Source: Protea cynaroides (taxonomy: Eukaryota > Streptophyta > Magnoliopsida > Proteales > Proteaceae). Taken from it: 64,000 nucleotides of DNA. Positions 1 to 10,832 of the stretch are shown piece by piece; within the stretch, counting starts at the first letter, position 1; each line of letters starts with the position of its first letter. A program made the translations under genes and the position numbers. Under the pieces are notes generated by a model, which saw only the letters and a program-made list of their open reading frames with translations, made no database searches and was not told the DNA's origin. The stretch is taken from positions 48,438,663-48,502,662 of the forward strand of contig CM053270.1 in the NCBI GenBank assembly GCA_028583415.1, in the 5' to 3' direction.

Positions 1-91
1 ACATTATGCGAAAGCAATATCCTCACCTATTCGACTTGGAAGGTATGTGTAAATTTAGAGGACAAAATTTATGTAAAGGGGGGGGGGGAGT
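1..91 (+). pseudogene. pol: C-terminal end of pol and polypurine tract of TekA0
   Basis: The first ~75 bases read in frame as the last residues of a Ty3/gypsy polyprotein (RKQYPHLF followed by KFRG), the same ending seen in TekC, TekE and TekA. A purine run of A and about 11 G at 76-90 is the polypurine tract that primes plus-strand synthesis. The LTR starts directly after it. The rest of the element lies left of the window. Confidence 0.8.
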
Positions 92-2387
92 TGTAAGACC
101 CGCACTCCATTAACCCGATCTAACTGTGTCGTGCTAGATCTTCCCATCATTGTTGGACCAAGTGGACCAATCGTGTGAAGTAGGATCACAAACCAGGTAT
201 CAAAAATTGACTCAACACTCTAAGAACTACGCGTATGGTCGAATACCTGGGTAGGTTTGGTCGACCATACGGTAAAAAACTAAGATCACAGACCAATGAC
301 CCTATGGTCGATGTTTTCGACCCTATGGTTGATAGATTCTGTGACCATATGTCCGATCGTAGGACCCCAAATCAGAATCCGAATTTGGAAACTTTTCTAA
401 TTTGACGAGGATCTCTTTCCTATTATTAGATAACTCTATATGGAGAGTTTTTCTCTATAAAAAGTACGTCTCTCAACCTTTTTCACTCTTTAGAACATTA
501 GTAAACCCTAGAGGAAGAGAAAGAAGAGAAGGAGAAGGAGAGAATGCTAAGGAGAAGGTTTTGCTGAGAAGATTTTAGATCTCTACCATAGGCAAAGGTA
601 TGAACCTAATCTCTGAAGATGTAAATTCTATGGAATAAGGCTTCTATGGGGGATTGGAGATATCAAACTATTATGATCCATGTGATTCCTTGAGTAAATC
701 CCAAGGCTAACCATGAACGGTGAGTTTGGTGATAATGGTTGATGAAAAACTACTAATGATGACCACAAGATAACCTTAGTATGAACCCAAGAGAAAAATC
801 AAGGAATCGACCCAAGAAGAACTCAGATTGAATGTAATTTGTGACCAGAAATCATAAGGTCACAGCTACGGTCGACCATAGCATGATCAAAGTATCGACC
901 ATAGGCATTCGGAAAGAATTCAGAAATCCATATGGTCGCAGGGTATGGTCGCATATAGTGCGACCGTAGGGTATCGATCGTACGTGGTAACGTCGAAACA
1001 GCATGCGACCATAGGACCTATCATTGATCTATTTTGATTTTCTACTACTGTAACACATTACACATGAATCCTAACTTAAATTTATACAATTTTTAGGTCA
1101 TTAAATTGATTCAAAGAGAATTACAAGGATTGGAAGGAGATTAAGTTTTGCTAACAGGTGAGGGAACAAGACCTAAACTAATTAGATAATAATAAACTGT
1201 TATTTTATTGAGTCCAATGTCATGATTGATTATATGCTTATATGCTTGTAATGTGCATCTCACATGTCATCCAATATTAGTGTCATGCATATTTACTTCT
1301 ATCTATTTACTACCATGTTGATTGATGATGATAGGAATAGGCATGTAATTGTGTGTGTATGGTTAGTGTATTGGATGCGAGTAGAGCATCAGGGCGAGGA
1401 CGTGGCATTGTGATCTCTGACCTGCTTACCAGACTTTAGCTCTATCTCTACTCAAGTCTTGCCAACTGACATCGTCGTATCGTCATTACCTTAGCAGAAC
1501 TATTACGTCGTAGGGCATCAGGGGAGGTGGTCTAAGAACGTGTGGTCTCTGACTCTGTTGGGGGGCCTTAGCTCTATCTCTATGGACGTATTGAGGAATG
1601 CTAGGGTGAGGCCTTGGAAACACTGGATGACATTTAGGATTGGTTAGTTGCGACCCCAGTTTGTAAGCCCTCGTCAATAGGGGCTTACGTGTTGGTATGG
1701 GTAGGGCATCAGGGAAAGTGTTGGCAGTGTTTGATCCGGACATTTTAGCTATATCTTTAATCCATGGTGGTTGCATGTGGGAGGACAATGGTGTTGGATC
1801 CATTGGGCGGATTCATACACTCATGTATAAAGGTGCGGTGGCCACCAATCCTTTTTATAGCATATTGTAAACTTAAAAACCAGACTAAATATATGAATTG
1901 AATGCATACATAAGTTTGTTGCATTATTTTGTATGCTCACTGAGCCGTAATGTGTGCACACCCTTTCGACATTGAATATTTTTATTTGATGATGTAGGTC
2001 CTACTGTAGAAGGGTATGTAAATGAGCTGACATATGGACACATGGCAGCGATGGACGTAGAAGCTATTGAAGATGCACATGATCCTTCATGCGAGTGCAA
2101 TCAATGCATCTTTGATTAGTTTAGTTATATTTTGGTTAACGGACATGTAATCGATTATTTTATTTTATGTCTTAAGCTACTTGGAGATAACTAGGTTAAA
2201 TTTTTATTTATCACTGTTAAATACTCAGTTCATTAATTATAAATACTTCTACTTATTTGTTTATTATCTCTGAGTATTACTGTGGAATGTATGTGTGGTT
2301 GATATGGTGGGTACTACCTAACGGAGATCCTAGGGTTATTGACTCTTCATCACACTATTCTGGTTAGTCCAGAATTGGGGTGTGATA
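92..2387 (+). mobile_element. 3' LTR of TekA0 (2.3 kb), nested in the TekA 5' LTR
   Basis: Starts TGTAAGACCCGCACTCC, as every Tek LTR here does, and ends GGGGTGTGATA (normal end TGACA, C to T). A TATA box lies at 456-463, a purine-rich leader follows, and a splice-donor-like GTATGAACC begins at 598. Two clusters of GGTCGACCATA-type motifs lie at about 236-365 and 862-1015. Three modules pairing a GGGCATCAGGGG box with a TTAGCTCTATCTCTAT box lie at 1384-1755. After it, sequence homologous to the interior of the TekA LTR resumes at 2388, so TekA0 inserted into that LTR. Confidence 0.85.
1986..2119 (+). CDS. LTR-embedded conserved exon, TekA0 copy
   Basis: Open reading frame of about 44 codons ending TAG at 2117-2119. 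The peptide has the pattern seen in the other Tek LTRs: DD-x-G-x-TV-E-x-Y-x-N, then YG, then HDPSCEC and CIFD. Here the acceptor TTTTTAG has mutated to TTTTTAT, but the frame is intact. No start codon is visible in frame, so if translated it needs an upstream exon. It matches no family I recognise. Confidence 0.5.
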
Positions 2388-3279
2388 ATGTACTTGGTAT
2401 AAGACAGGGTATCAGGGGGTGTTAGCCATAACCTTATCGTCAGGCTCTAGCTCCATCTTTGTTTCGTATTGAAGGGTGTTGGGGTTAGGGCCAGGGTTAC
2501 ATTGTGATGACGTTTAGGATTGGTTAGTAATGGATCCCAGTTTATAAGCCCTTTCCAATAGGGGTGCACATACTGGTACGGGATAGAGTATCAAGGGGTG
2601 TTGATGGTGTGGTAGTAGTCTGTCGGTAGGCTCTAGCTCTATCTCTATCTTGTAGTTAGTGTTGTAGGGTGAAGATGGTTTTGGTTAGAGCCTGACCGTT
2701 GGGTGTGCTCACATTCTCGTGTATGGAGGTGCAGTTGTAGCCTGTCCTTAGCATAACACATTGTAAACTTACCAGACCTAATGATTGAATGTTATCTCAT
2801 GCATATTGTCTACTGCAAGTTTTGTTTCTCATTAAGCTAAGTTGTGAGCTCACCCCATGAATTTATTTTCTTTTTAGTTGATGATGTAGGTATTACCGTC
2901 GATGATTACATCAATGCGCCTACTTATGGACGAATGACGGCTCTTGATGTGCAATCGGTAGAAAGCGAGCATGATTCATTATGCGAATGCCACTACTGTA
3001 TTTATCTTTAGGTTACATGTTATTTTGTTTGGGTTTATAAAGTTGTAATCAGATATTGCTATTTATGTTTTGGTTATTGAAATAATTGAATATTATTTAA
3101 TTATCATTTAGATTCTTAGTTCATTAATAAAGACTTTTGTTGTTATTTATATTTTTTTTTTTGATTATTGGTTATATGTGTGGTTTGAATGTTGGCATGA
3201 TTTTTGTGATCCTGGCTTGAGCCGTGGTTTGTTAGCCGTTCAATCACACTTCTGGTTGGACCAAAATTGAGGTGTGATA
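2388..3279 (+). mobile_element. 3' part of the TekA 5' LTR
   Basis: Aligns by eye with 12117-13012 of the TekA 3' LTR, starting at GTACTTGG, through the repeated TAGCTC(C/T)ATCT boxes, to the end GAGGTGTGATA at 3279 (expected TGACA). A primer-binding site follows, which fixes this as the 5' LTR. The missing left part is displaced by insertion of TekA0. Confidence 0.8.
2878..3011 (+). CDS. LTR-embedded conserved exon, TekA 5' LTR copy
   Basis: Follows a good acceptor (TTCTTTTTAG) and is exactly 134 nt to the TAG. Two bases complete a codon begun upstream, then DDVGITVDDYINAP, YG, a DVQ segment and HDSLCEC-x2-CIYL. The frame is open with no internal stop although the element as a whole is decayed. 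Confidence 0.5.
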
Positions 3280-3282
3280 ACT

Positions 3283-3294
3283 TGGTATCAGAGG
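3283..3294 (+). other. Primer-binding site (initiator tRNA-Met type), TekA
   Basis: TGGTATCAGAGG, three bases after the LTR end, matches the TGGTATCAGAGC site complementary to the 3' end of plant initiator tRNA-Met, with one change at the last base. The spacing and site are typical of chromoviruses. Confidence 0.85.
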
Positions 3295-3586
3295 TGCAAG
3301 GGCTCTACCAATTAAACTTGTTACACACTTTAACCTATGTCCATGAACTGAGATAGGAAAGTTTAAATGCCTTAATACAAATACACTACTACGAACATTG
3401 CATGTTGAATTTGGATGAGAACTAAACAAGAGTATAATGCACAATTAAAAAGGAATAACCATTATATAAATGAATAGAGTGTGTTCGAACATATGCATAG
3501 GGTACAGTCCACAGGCTAGATAGTTACCTAAAAAGAAAAGCAAATATAATAGCAACGTAAAAAAATAACTAAATGAAAAACTATCA
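3295..3586 (+). other. TekA leader between primer-binding site and antisense gene
   Basis: AT-rich, no coding pattern or repeat that I can see. It corresponds to 57070-57330 in TekG. Confidence 0.5.
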
Positions 3587-4847
3587 CTAGATTTGTGGGA
3601 GACACAATGCAGGTGTCAACTCATCATGCTCGTAATCTTGCTCATGGGCCACCCATAGCCAATGCACCTGCTACTGCGTGACTCTAAGGCTCTAAGTGAG
3701 ATCTATCACGTGCTGGTTTGTCACCTACTGAGCCGCTCGAAGAGCATCCTACCCCCCTCCCCCCACGAAGAGCCCGTTGATCATCTCAAATCACCTGCTG
3801 GTCCTCTCGAATAACCTGCAAAAGTGTGACAAAATCTGCACCATAACTAACTGTTAAAACCCAACCTCAGGAATGGGCTGGGGTGTAGAGGCAGGAATGT
3901 CATCCACGTCCATAAACATATAAGCCCCGACACCATTTGTTGCTGCTACTGTTGCTACTGCAGCTGCTTTCCCTCTCAGTGGCCGCTCAAGGGCCTCTAG
4001 CTCCTCATCGTCGAGGACTACATCATGTAGCTTCATCTTGTGAATTGCCTCCCAGTTTAAGTCAGCCATCATGGTCTCCTCGTAGGCCTGCTCACCATCC
4101 ATGCTTAGCCCAAGAGTAGTAATTAGCCGACCATAAAGAAGGTTGGCCTTCAACCCAGGAGTTGTAGCATGGTACATGGTGCGGATAATAATATAGGCTA
4201 GGCAGACCTCCTACCTAGTAGCCATGTAGAAGGTGAGATATTGACCTAACTGAGACACCTCATTGTAATTCCCACTTTGCCGAAGTATGTTATGCTGAAT
4301 AATCCAAAAGTAGACACGAGGTAAGGGTCGTAGGTTTGCCACCTTCATCGAGTGCCCTGGTAGTAAGATTTGGTCCCAAATGACCTGGCTTAGATTCTTA
4401 GTCAAGTACTTGTGCTCCTTAGGCCCACAATCTACCAACACACCAGCACTAGATACCGCCAAGAGCTCAACCGACTCCTTAGTATCGGAGGAGATGTCTA
4501 CCCCTTTCACCCCGCTGGTGATGCACAACACTTTACCCCAAGCATCATTGGGGTTCCCTCCAACTGCAAGTTGCAGTAAAATTGCCTCACTAAGTTTGGG
4601 CAGGTGACAACATTGTATTGAATCACTAGCAGCCAACGCAGGGCGTCAAATGCTTCATGGACATCAAATCGCTCTAACTGTGCTAGGTTCACGTTGCGGC
4701 GAACTTCTATGCTCTTGTCTTGGTACCATGGGTATAGTGGCTCTGCCTCCACCGAACGGAAACAGTATCTATCATACAGTCGTGTCGATGGTGGTGGACC
4801 TTGGAACTGGATGTAGCATTCTTGGTAAAAGAACTACGCTTAGACAT
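3587..4847 (-). pseudogene. Antisense extra gene of TekA (putative plant transposon protein-like), decayed
   Basis: Reads opposite to gag-pol. The ATG at 4847-4845 lies 8 bases after an acceptor (GGTTTTGCAG), and a donor GTAAGT at 5292 gives a 437-bp 5'-UTR intron, the same layout as TekG. Readable segments match the TekG protein in order: YPWY and VNLAQL, then LVRQFYCNLQLEG, GVKGV and the SS motif, VYFWIIQHNIL, TTPGLKANLLYGRLI, LNWEAI, an acidic/alanine-rich linker with FMDVDDIP, and a tail QVHWL. At least one frameshift (around 4530-4560) and several stops break it. The core resembles the plant Pfam family described as 'putative plant transposon protein' (PF20167-like, from memory). Function unknown. 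Confidence 0.6.
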
Positions 4848-4855
4848 GATTGCAC

Positions 4856-5292
4856 CTGCAAAACCAAGAACAAGGAAACCAAATAAGTAAGAAAAATTCA
4901 AAATTTTGGCAGCATAACGATTGTAAATTGGACAAAAGCCCCGAACTAGCCCTAATTTGAGGACAGGAGGACTTATATGAGAGGGAGAACATTCCTAACA
5001 AACCAAACCAAGCAAGAATTTCAATCCAACATGAAGAATTTTAAAGAAATTCAAAATTTTGAATTTTCCTAGAAAAACTAGGTCAAAATTCAATTTTTTT
5101 TGGGGTTTTCAATGAAACACTCAATCAAACCCAAATTGATTGAGGGCTTTGGTGCATTGAGATCCCAACATCATTTCTAAACCAAGAAACAAAGTTTTTT
5201 ACAATTGGAAATTCTCCAATCAAAGAAAAACTATAAAAGAGCATAAAACCCTAGAAATTACCCAAACAAGAGGTTTGAGGGAGAGAACTTAC
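4856..5292 (-). other. 5'-UTR intron of the TekA antisense gene
   Basis: On the minus strand a donor AAAG/GTAAGT at 5292-5287 and an acceptor TTTTGCAG/GTG at 4858-4856 bracket 437 AT-rich bases. TekG has the equivalent intron (423 bp) at the same distance from its ATG, which supports both. Confidence 0.5.
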
Positions 5293-5429
5293 CTTTAGGA
5301 CGATGATGGAGACTTTGAGCGTAGTAGAATGTTTTCTCGGTGTTCAAAGGGATCGTAGGAAAGCACCGGAGGCAAGTAGAATCATAACCAAAGAGAGAAC
5401 AAGAAGAAAGAATGAGAGAAAATGACCAA

Positions 5430-5695
5430 AATTGTGGGATTTAAAAGTGATTTTCGATTGTCCGGTCGGACTTCACGACTCCTAAGTGCCACCGGACATG
5501 CGACTAGACAAATTATGGTCCTTTCGGATATGATGTCCTGTGGGATGACCGGTGGGATAATTTTCCTAGTCGAGCCACACTGGACATGTAACTAAACAAA
5601 ATTCCAAAACTTCCTGAATATGTATGGTGGGATGACCGGTGGCACAAGGTATCCCAAACCTGCTACCGGATAACGCCACCAAATAATTTTTTTTT
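5430..5695 (-). promoter_or_regulatory. Promoter region of the TekA antisense gene with CCGGT-motif cluster
   Basis: On the minus strand a TTTTAAATCC TATA-like box lies at about 5438-5448. Upstream of it (5455-5690) are repeated short motifs: GTCCGGTCGGAC, GCCACCGGACATG, GACCGGTGGGAT, GACCGGTGGCAC and ACCGGATAACGCCACC. The same variants (CACCGGTCAGTGCCACCGGA, ATCGGTGGGAC, CTGGTGGGATGTCC) occur in the TekA 3' LTR at 11015-11045 and 11578-11760. TekG has a different motif at the same place. Confidence 0.45.
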
Positions 5696-5863
5696 TACTT
5701 GAGTGTTTTGTTTGGAAAATTTGGCTACTTAGTTCTAGTTGGGATTTTTGTTTTGCATGCATCGTATGGGACTAGCATTGTATCTTGTCGATTTATTTTG
5801 TATAAAATGTTTCATGCATAGTGGCCATGTTTTTATAGATCCTCTCGGTACTACTAGATTGAA

Positions 5864-7181
5864 ATGGTAGGCCCCACCCATAGAGACAGTCGCAATGCCT
5901 GTAACTTAGTCCCACTACCAACCGAAATGGGAACTGTGGCTGACAACCAGACTGGGCAGATACCAACCAGTGAAAATAAAATGGAAGCAAACCAAGGGGT
6001 CCACATTCAGGACACATAAACCACATTACCTTGACCCCCTCTAGGAGACATGGCCACGATCATGACCAACCTAGTCCATCAAGTACAGGAACAACAATGA
6101 AAATTAATAGAGTTGCAAGTTGCAATGGGAACAACTGCATTGACCACTGTCAAAACCACACCAGTACCTTAAGGCCGAAATAATATGGCACCAGTTGTCA
6201 GTAATACTGCCCCAACAGGCCAACAGCAGTAATAATAGATCCTAGTGGCAAAGACACCAAGCTTGTACCAAGGGGTATATCAAGGTGGGTATCCGGGAGG
6301 TTACCCATATCAACCATAGATGTATGGAATGGCTGCTCCATGGCAGAATGACTTTACAAGAACAGTGGAGCGATTTTTGAAGATGAGGCCATAGACCTTT
6401 TCAGGAAAGGTAGCAAATCCACTGTGGCCAGCACAGTGGATAGAAGAATTAGAGAAAAATTTTCATATGATGGTGTGTACAGAGGATCATAAAGTACTGT
6501 GCCCTACATATATGCTATGAAAAGGTGCCAACAACTGGTAGAACTCCACTTGCACCTATCTGTTGACCAAACACGCTCAGGTTACTTGGGCGATATTCAA
6601 GGAAGCTTTCTTCGATAAGTACTTCTCGACAAACATTCGAGATCAGATGGAGAGGGAGTTCCTCAATCTGCACCAGGAATAGATGACAGTTGATGCTTAC
6701 CAGCAGAGATATGAGGAATTGTTCTTCATTGCCCCTGCAAGTATGCAAGAAGAGGCTACCAAGACCCGACGATTCTCTATGGGGCTTAGAGGCAGTGTCC
6801 ATGAGTACATGCTGGGTTTAGAGAAAAATATCTATAATGAGGCAATATAGATTACCTGAGTTCTGGAGTCCATCCAGAAAGAGAGCTTGCTTAGAATCAG
6901 GGACTGAAAAGGCCTACTACTGATACATCGACTAGAGAAAGTTCAAAGCCTTTCTAACCATTTAGGCCATAAACAATGGTCGGACCAATTAAAACTACTC
7001 CAACTATGGCACAACAAGAAGGCGGCCAGACTAGTAACATAAGTGCTACAACTGCAACCAAATTAAGCATTATGCAAAGATATGCCCACAACCTAAGAAG
7101 TAATTGGAGCAAGAAAAAGTGTACATTGTGACCTCAGAAGACGTAGCCGCATCGCCTAATGTGGTTACAGGTATGATTTAA
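5864..7181 (+). pseudogene. gag: gag of TekA, decayed
   Basis: Begins at an ATG whose product MVGPTHRDSRNACN aligns with MAGPRVNRRKQNAN of TekG. The capsid-type core is readable (ERFLKMRP, NPLWPAQWIEELEKNF, AIFKEAFFDKYF, RDQMEREFLNLHQE, MTVDAYQQRYEELFF), and near 7045-7080 a zinc knuckle of the C-x2-C-x4-H-x4-C type remains (CYNCNQIKHYAKIC). Many in-frame stops, most explained by CAG to TAG or TGG to TAG. The reading frame ends at a GTATGA donor-like site, where TekC and TekG have a short intron before protease. Confidence 0.75.
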
Positions 7182-7264
7182 TTTTACTTACATCATGATT
7201 TAATTTTACTTACATCATACTTGTGTAAATATATAAACTAAACATTAGTTATAACTACAAGTAC

Positions 7265-10200
7265 TATAAGTGTAGCCGGTGTACCCACTAGAGTTCTCTT
7301 CGACTCTAGGGCCACCCATTCTTTTGTGTCCATCTCATTTGGGAAGAGATTAGATGTACCCTCAAACCTTTAAACTATAGCTTATTAGTGCTATCCCCTT
7401 CGGGACTAGAAGTGGTATTAGATGAATGCTAAGGACTATGTCTGGTTCGCATTGATGGACGGACTTGGAAGTGAGCCTGGTTCAACTTAAGATGGAAGAC
7501 TTTGACATCATCTTGGGAATGGATGGCACAGAATATGGACTCATTGGAAGCAAGTTACCAAGGAAACGAAAGCTCATCCTTTCTCCTCTCAAGGTAAAGA
7601 AGTGTCTCGAGAAGGGTGGAGTTGGTTATCTCGTGTCCATGGTTGAGGTTATTGCAGAGATGCGACGGATGGAAGACATCAAAGTAGTACAAGAGTCTCC
7701 TAATGTGTTTTTAGAGGACTTACCCAGGTTGCCATTAGATCGAGCAACCGAATTCCTAATAGATCTTCTAACAAGGTCAGCACTAGTGTCTAAGGCACCC
7801 TATCAAATGGCCCTACAGAACTAAAGGAACTAGAGACTCAACTGTAGGAGTTGTTGGATAAGGGCTTTATATGATTAAGTATATCGCCATGGGGAGCACT
7901 AGTGCTGTTTGTAAAGAAGGACGACAGTGTTCGCTTGTACATAGATTATTGGGAACTGAATAAGCTCACTATCAAGAATCGATACCCATTGCCTCGGATC
8001 GACGACCTATTCGGTTAGTTGCAAAGTGCAATGGTGTTCTTTAAGATCGATCTTCGGTTAGGGTATCATCAATTGAAGATCAAAGATGGCGACATCCCTA
8101 AGACTGTATTCAGGACCAGGTATAGACACTATGAGTTCCTAGTTATATCATTTAGATTAACCAATGCCCCTGCATCATTTATATAGCTTATGAACCGGGT
8201 GTTTCGTGACATGCTGGACACCTCAGTCATAGACTTCATAGACGATATTTTGGTTTACTCTAAGGATGACAAGACTCATGCAACACACTTCAAAGCACCC
8301 TTATAACGGCTGAAAAGAGAGAAGCTTTATGCCAAGTTCAAGAAGTATGAGTTCTGGTTGAACGAATTAGCTTTCTTAGAAAGGGATAAAGGTAGACCCT
8401 AGTAAGATCGCAGCAATTATAGGGTGGGAGTCACCTAAGAATGTTGCAGAAATAAGAAGTTTCTTGGGATTAGCTAGTTATTACATACGATTTGTAGAGG
8501 ACTACTCCAAAATCATAGTCCTTCTTACAAAGCTGACCAAGATAGGGGAGAAGTTCGTTTGGACTGACAAGTATGAAGAGTATTTCTAGACATTGAAGTC
8601 AAAGTTGATATTTGCTCCCATCTTGACCATCCAAGTACTAGGGCAACCTTTTACTCTTTATACAGATGCCTCTGGAATGGGTTTGGGATTTGTATTAATG
8701 CAAGGAGAGAAGGTGATAGCTTATGCCTCTAGACAATTGAAAGAGCATGAGAAGAATTATCATACCCATGACTTGGAGTTAGCTGTGATATTTCATGCAA
8801 TCAAGACTTGAAAACACTACTTGTATGGAGAGAAATTTTAAATCTAGTCAGATCACAAGAGCCTCTTATCTCTTTACTCAAAAAGAGTTGAACATGAGAT
8901 AGAGAAATTGGTTAGAACTGCTAAAGGATTATGATTGTGACATTCAGTACCATTCAGGAAAAGCCAATGTAGTAGTAGATGCATTGAGTAGAAAAAGAAT
9001 ACTGAAGTCAAAAAGAGGATCCAATACTAATGCCGCATTGAGCTTCATGGTATCGACTTCCGAAAGGAATGTAGTGCAACAGTATTGGAATATCCAAATG
9101 ATCCGATAGAGCAAGGGTTGATTCACAACTTTTCACTTATGTTTACTGCACTGAAGATTCTACCAGATCTAATGGATGCAATGTGGGATGCTTCCCATAG
9201 ACCACGTATTAGGTTTTTGTAATCCCCTGGATGTCTTCTGTTGATGACAATGTCAAAGGTGGAGTTTACATCTGCATAGGGTATGACGTATTCTTTTATT
9301 TTTTTTTTCTGTTTAATATAATCATTGCTTCTAGCAAAAAAAATACCAGATCAAATGCATAAGGTGAAGGTAGTTATTCTACAAGACCCATATTTAAGAA
9401 CTGTACAAGAAGACTTAGCAAAAAGGTAAACTAAATCCTAACTTTACCTTGGATACAGAGAAAGTACTTAGATACAGAGGTAAAATATGTATACCTGAAA
9501 GTGAAGACTTAGATCTTCGAGACATAATAATGAGAGAAGCCCATTCTACTCCATATTTAGTACATCCTGAAAGCACTAAGATGTACCATGATCTGAAGAG
9601 ATTGTACTAGTGGAGGGGAATGAAAGCAGATGTGGCTAGGCACGTGTTTCAATGTTTAAACTGTCAGCAAGTAAAGGCAAAGAGATAGAGATCCATAGGT
9701 TTACTACAACTGCTGCCAGAGCCAGCATGAAAATGGGACTGCATCACTATAGACTTTGTCACTAGACTACCGTTGACTCTCAGATCAGTTGACATAGTCT
9801 GGGTGATTGTAGATCGCCTTACAAAGACAATTTGTTTCATTGCCATAAGACCTCAGTATACTTTGGATAGATTGCAAGACTGTACGTAGACAATATAGTT
9901 AGACTCCAGGGTGTACCCGAGAGCATAGTGTCAGATAGAAATCCTCGCTTTACCTTCAAGTGTGGCAAGGACTACAGATAGCTATGGGAACAAAGCTAAA
10001 GTTTAACATAGCATTTCATCCTCAAACGGATGGTTAGTCAGAAAGGACTATTCAGATCCTGGAGGATATGCTCTGAGCTTGTGCAATTGATTTTAAAGGA
10101 GTTTGGAATGAAAAGTTACCCCTAATTAAGTTTGCTTACAACAACAGCTATCAGGTTACCATTCAGATTTCCTCGTACGAAGCATTGTATGGTAAAAAAA

Positions 10201-10804
10201 TGTCGGACAACTTTGTTTTGGAATGAAATTGGTGAACGAAGGATTGTGGGGCCGGAATTTATTAAAGAAACTTGTCTAGTGGGATAAGATCAAAGAGAGA
10301 GTAAAGACAGCTCAAGTTCGATGGAAGAACTATGCAGATAACAAGCACCGAGATATTGAGTTCACTATAGGTGACAAGGTATTTCTGAAGATATCACCTA
10401 TGAAAGCATGTAATGGTTCGAAAAGAAAGGGATGTTGTGACCTAGATATGTGGCACCTTATGAAATTCTAGCAAGATGTGGCAAAGTGGCATATCTGCTT
10501 GCACTACCAGCATCAAGTCGAATGTGCATGATGTATTCTATGTTTCTCTAATGAAGAAGTATATCAGAGATCCATCCCACATATTGACTGCAGACCCTCC
10601 AGACCTGATAGAGGAATTGATGTTTGAAGTTATACCAGATGATATCATAAGTTGAAAAGTATAGTGGCTCCAAAACTGGGATATCTTTTATGTCAACATA
10701 ACTTGGAGAAGCCAAGACATGGAAGAGATCACCTGGCAGGACAAAGCCGTGATACGGAAAGAATATCCTCACCTATTCAATTCTAAAGATACATTCAAAT
10801 TTTA
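7265..10804 (+). pseudogene. pol: pol of TekA (protease, RT, RNase H, integrase, chromodomain), decayed
   Basis: Protease motif VLFDSRATHSFVS near 7290-7335 (canonical DSGA). RT from ~7850: SVRLYIDYWELNK, KIDLRLGYHQLKI, and VIDFIDDILVYS (canonical VIVFIDD). RNase H near 8640-8815 (TLYTDASG, HDLELAV). Integrase zinc region near 9540-9670 (YLVHPESTKMYHDLKR, FQCLNCQQVK), catalytic core 9770-10200 and a C-terminal chromodomain-like segment with TW-x-E near 10735. Stops and frameshifts are frequent throughout. Lineage call (Tekay/Del-like chromovirus) rests on the RT and chromodomain style. Ends TAA at 10802-10804. Confidence 0.8.
9178..9343 (+). mobile_element. 5'-truncated LINE-like insertion in TekA pol
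   Basis: About 165 bases foreign to pol, ending GCTTCTAGC plus eight A. They are flanked by an imperfect target duplication, TACCAGATCTAATGGAT at 9161-9177 and TACCAGATCAAATGCAT at 9344-9360. Pol homology resumes straight after. An A tail plus a duplication of about 17 bp is the signature of target-primed reverse transcription; a SINE tail is the alternative, but no tRNA-like head is visible. Confidence 0.55.
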
Positions 10805-10832
10805 AGGATGAAATTTCTTTTTGGGGGAGAGT

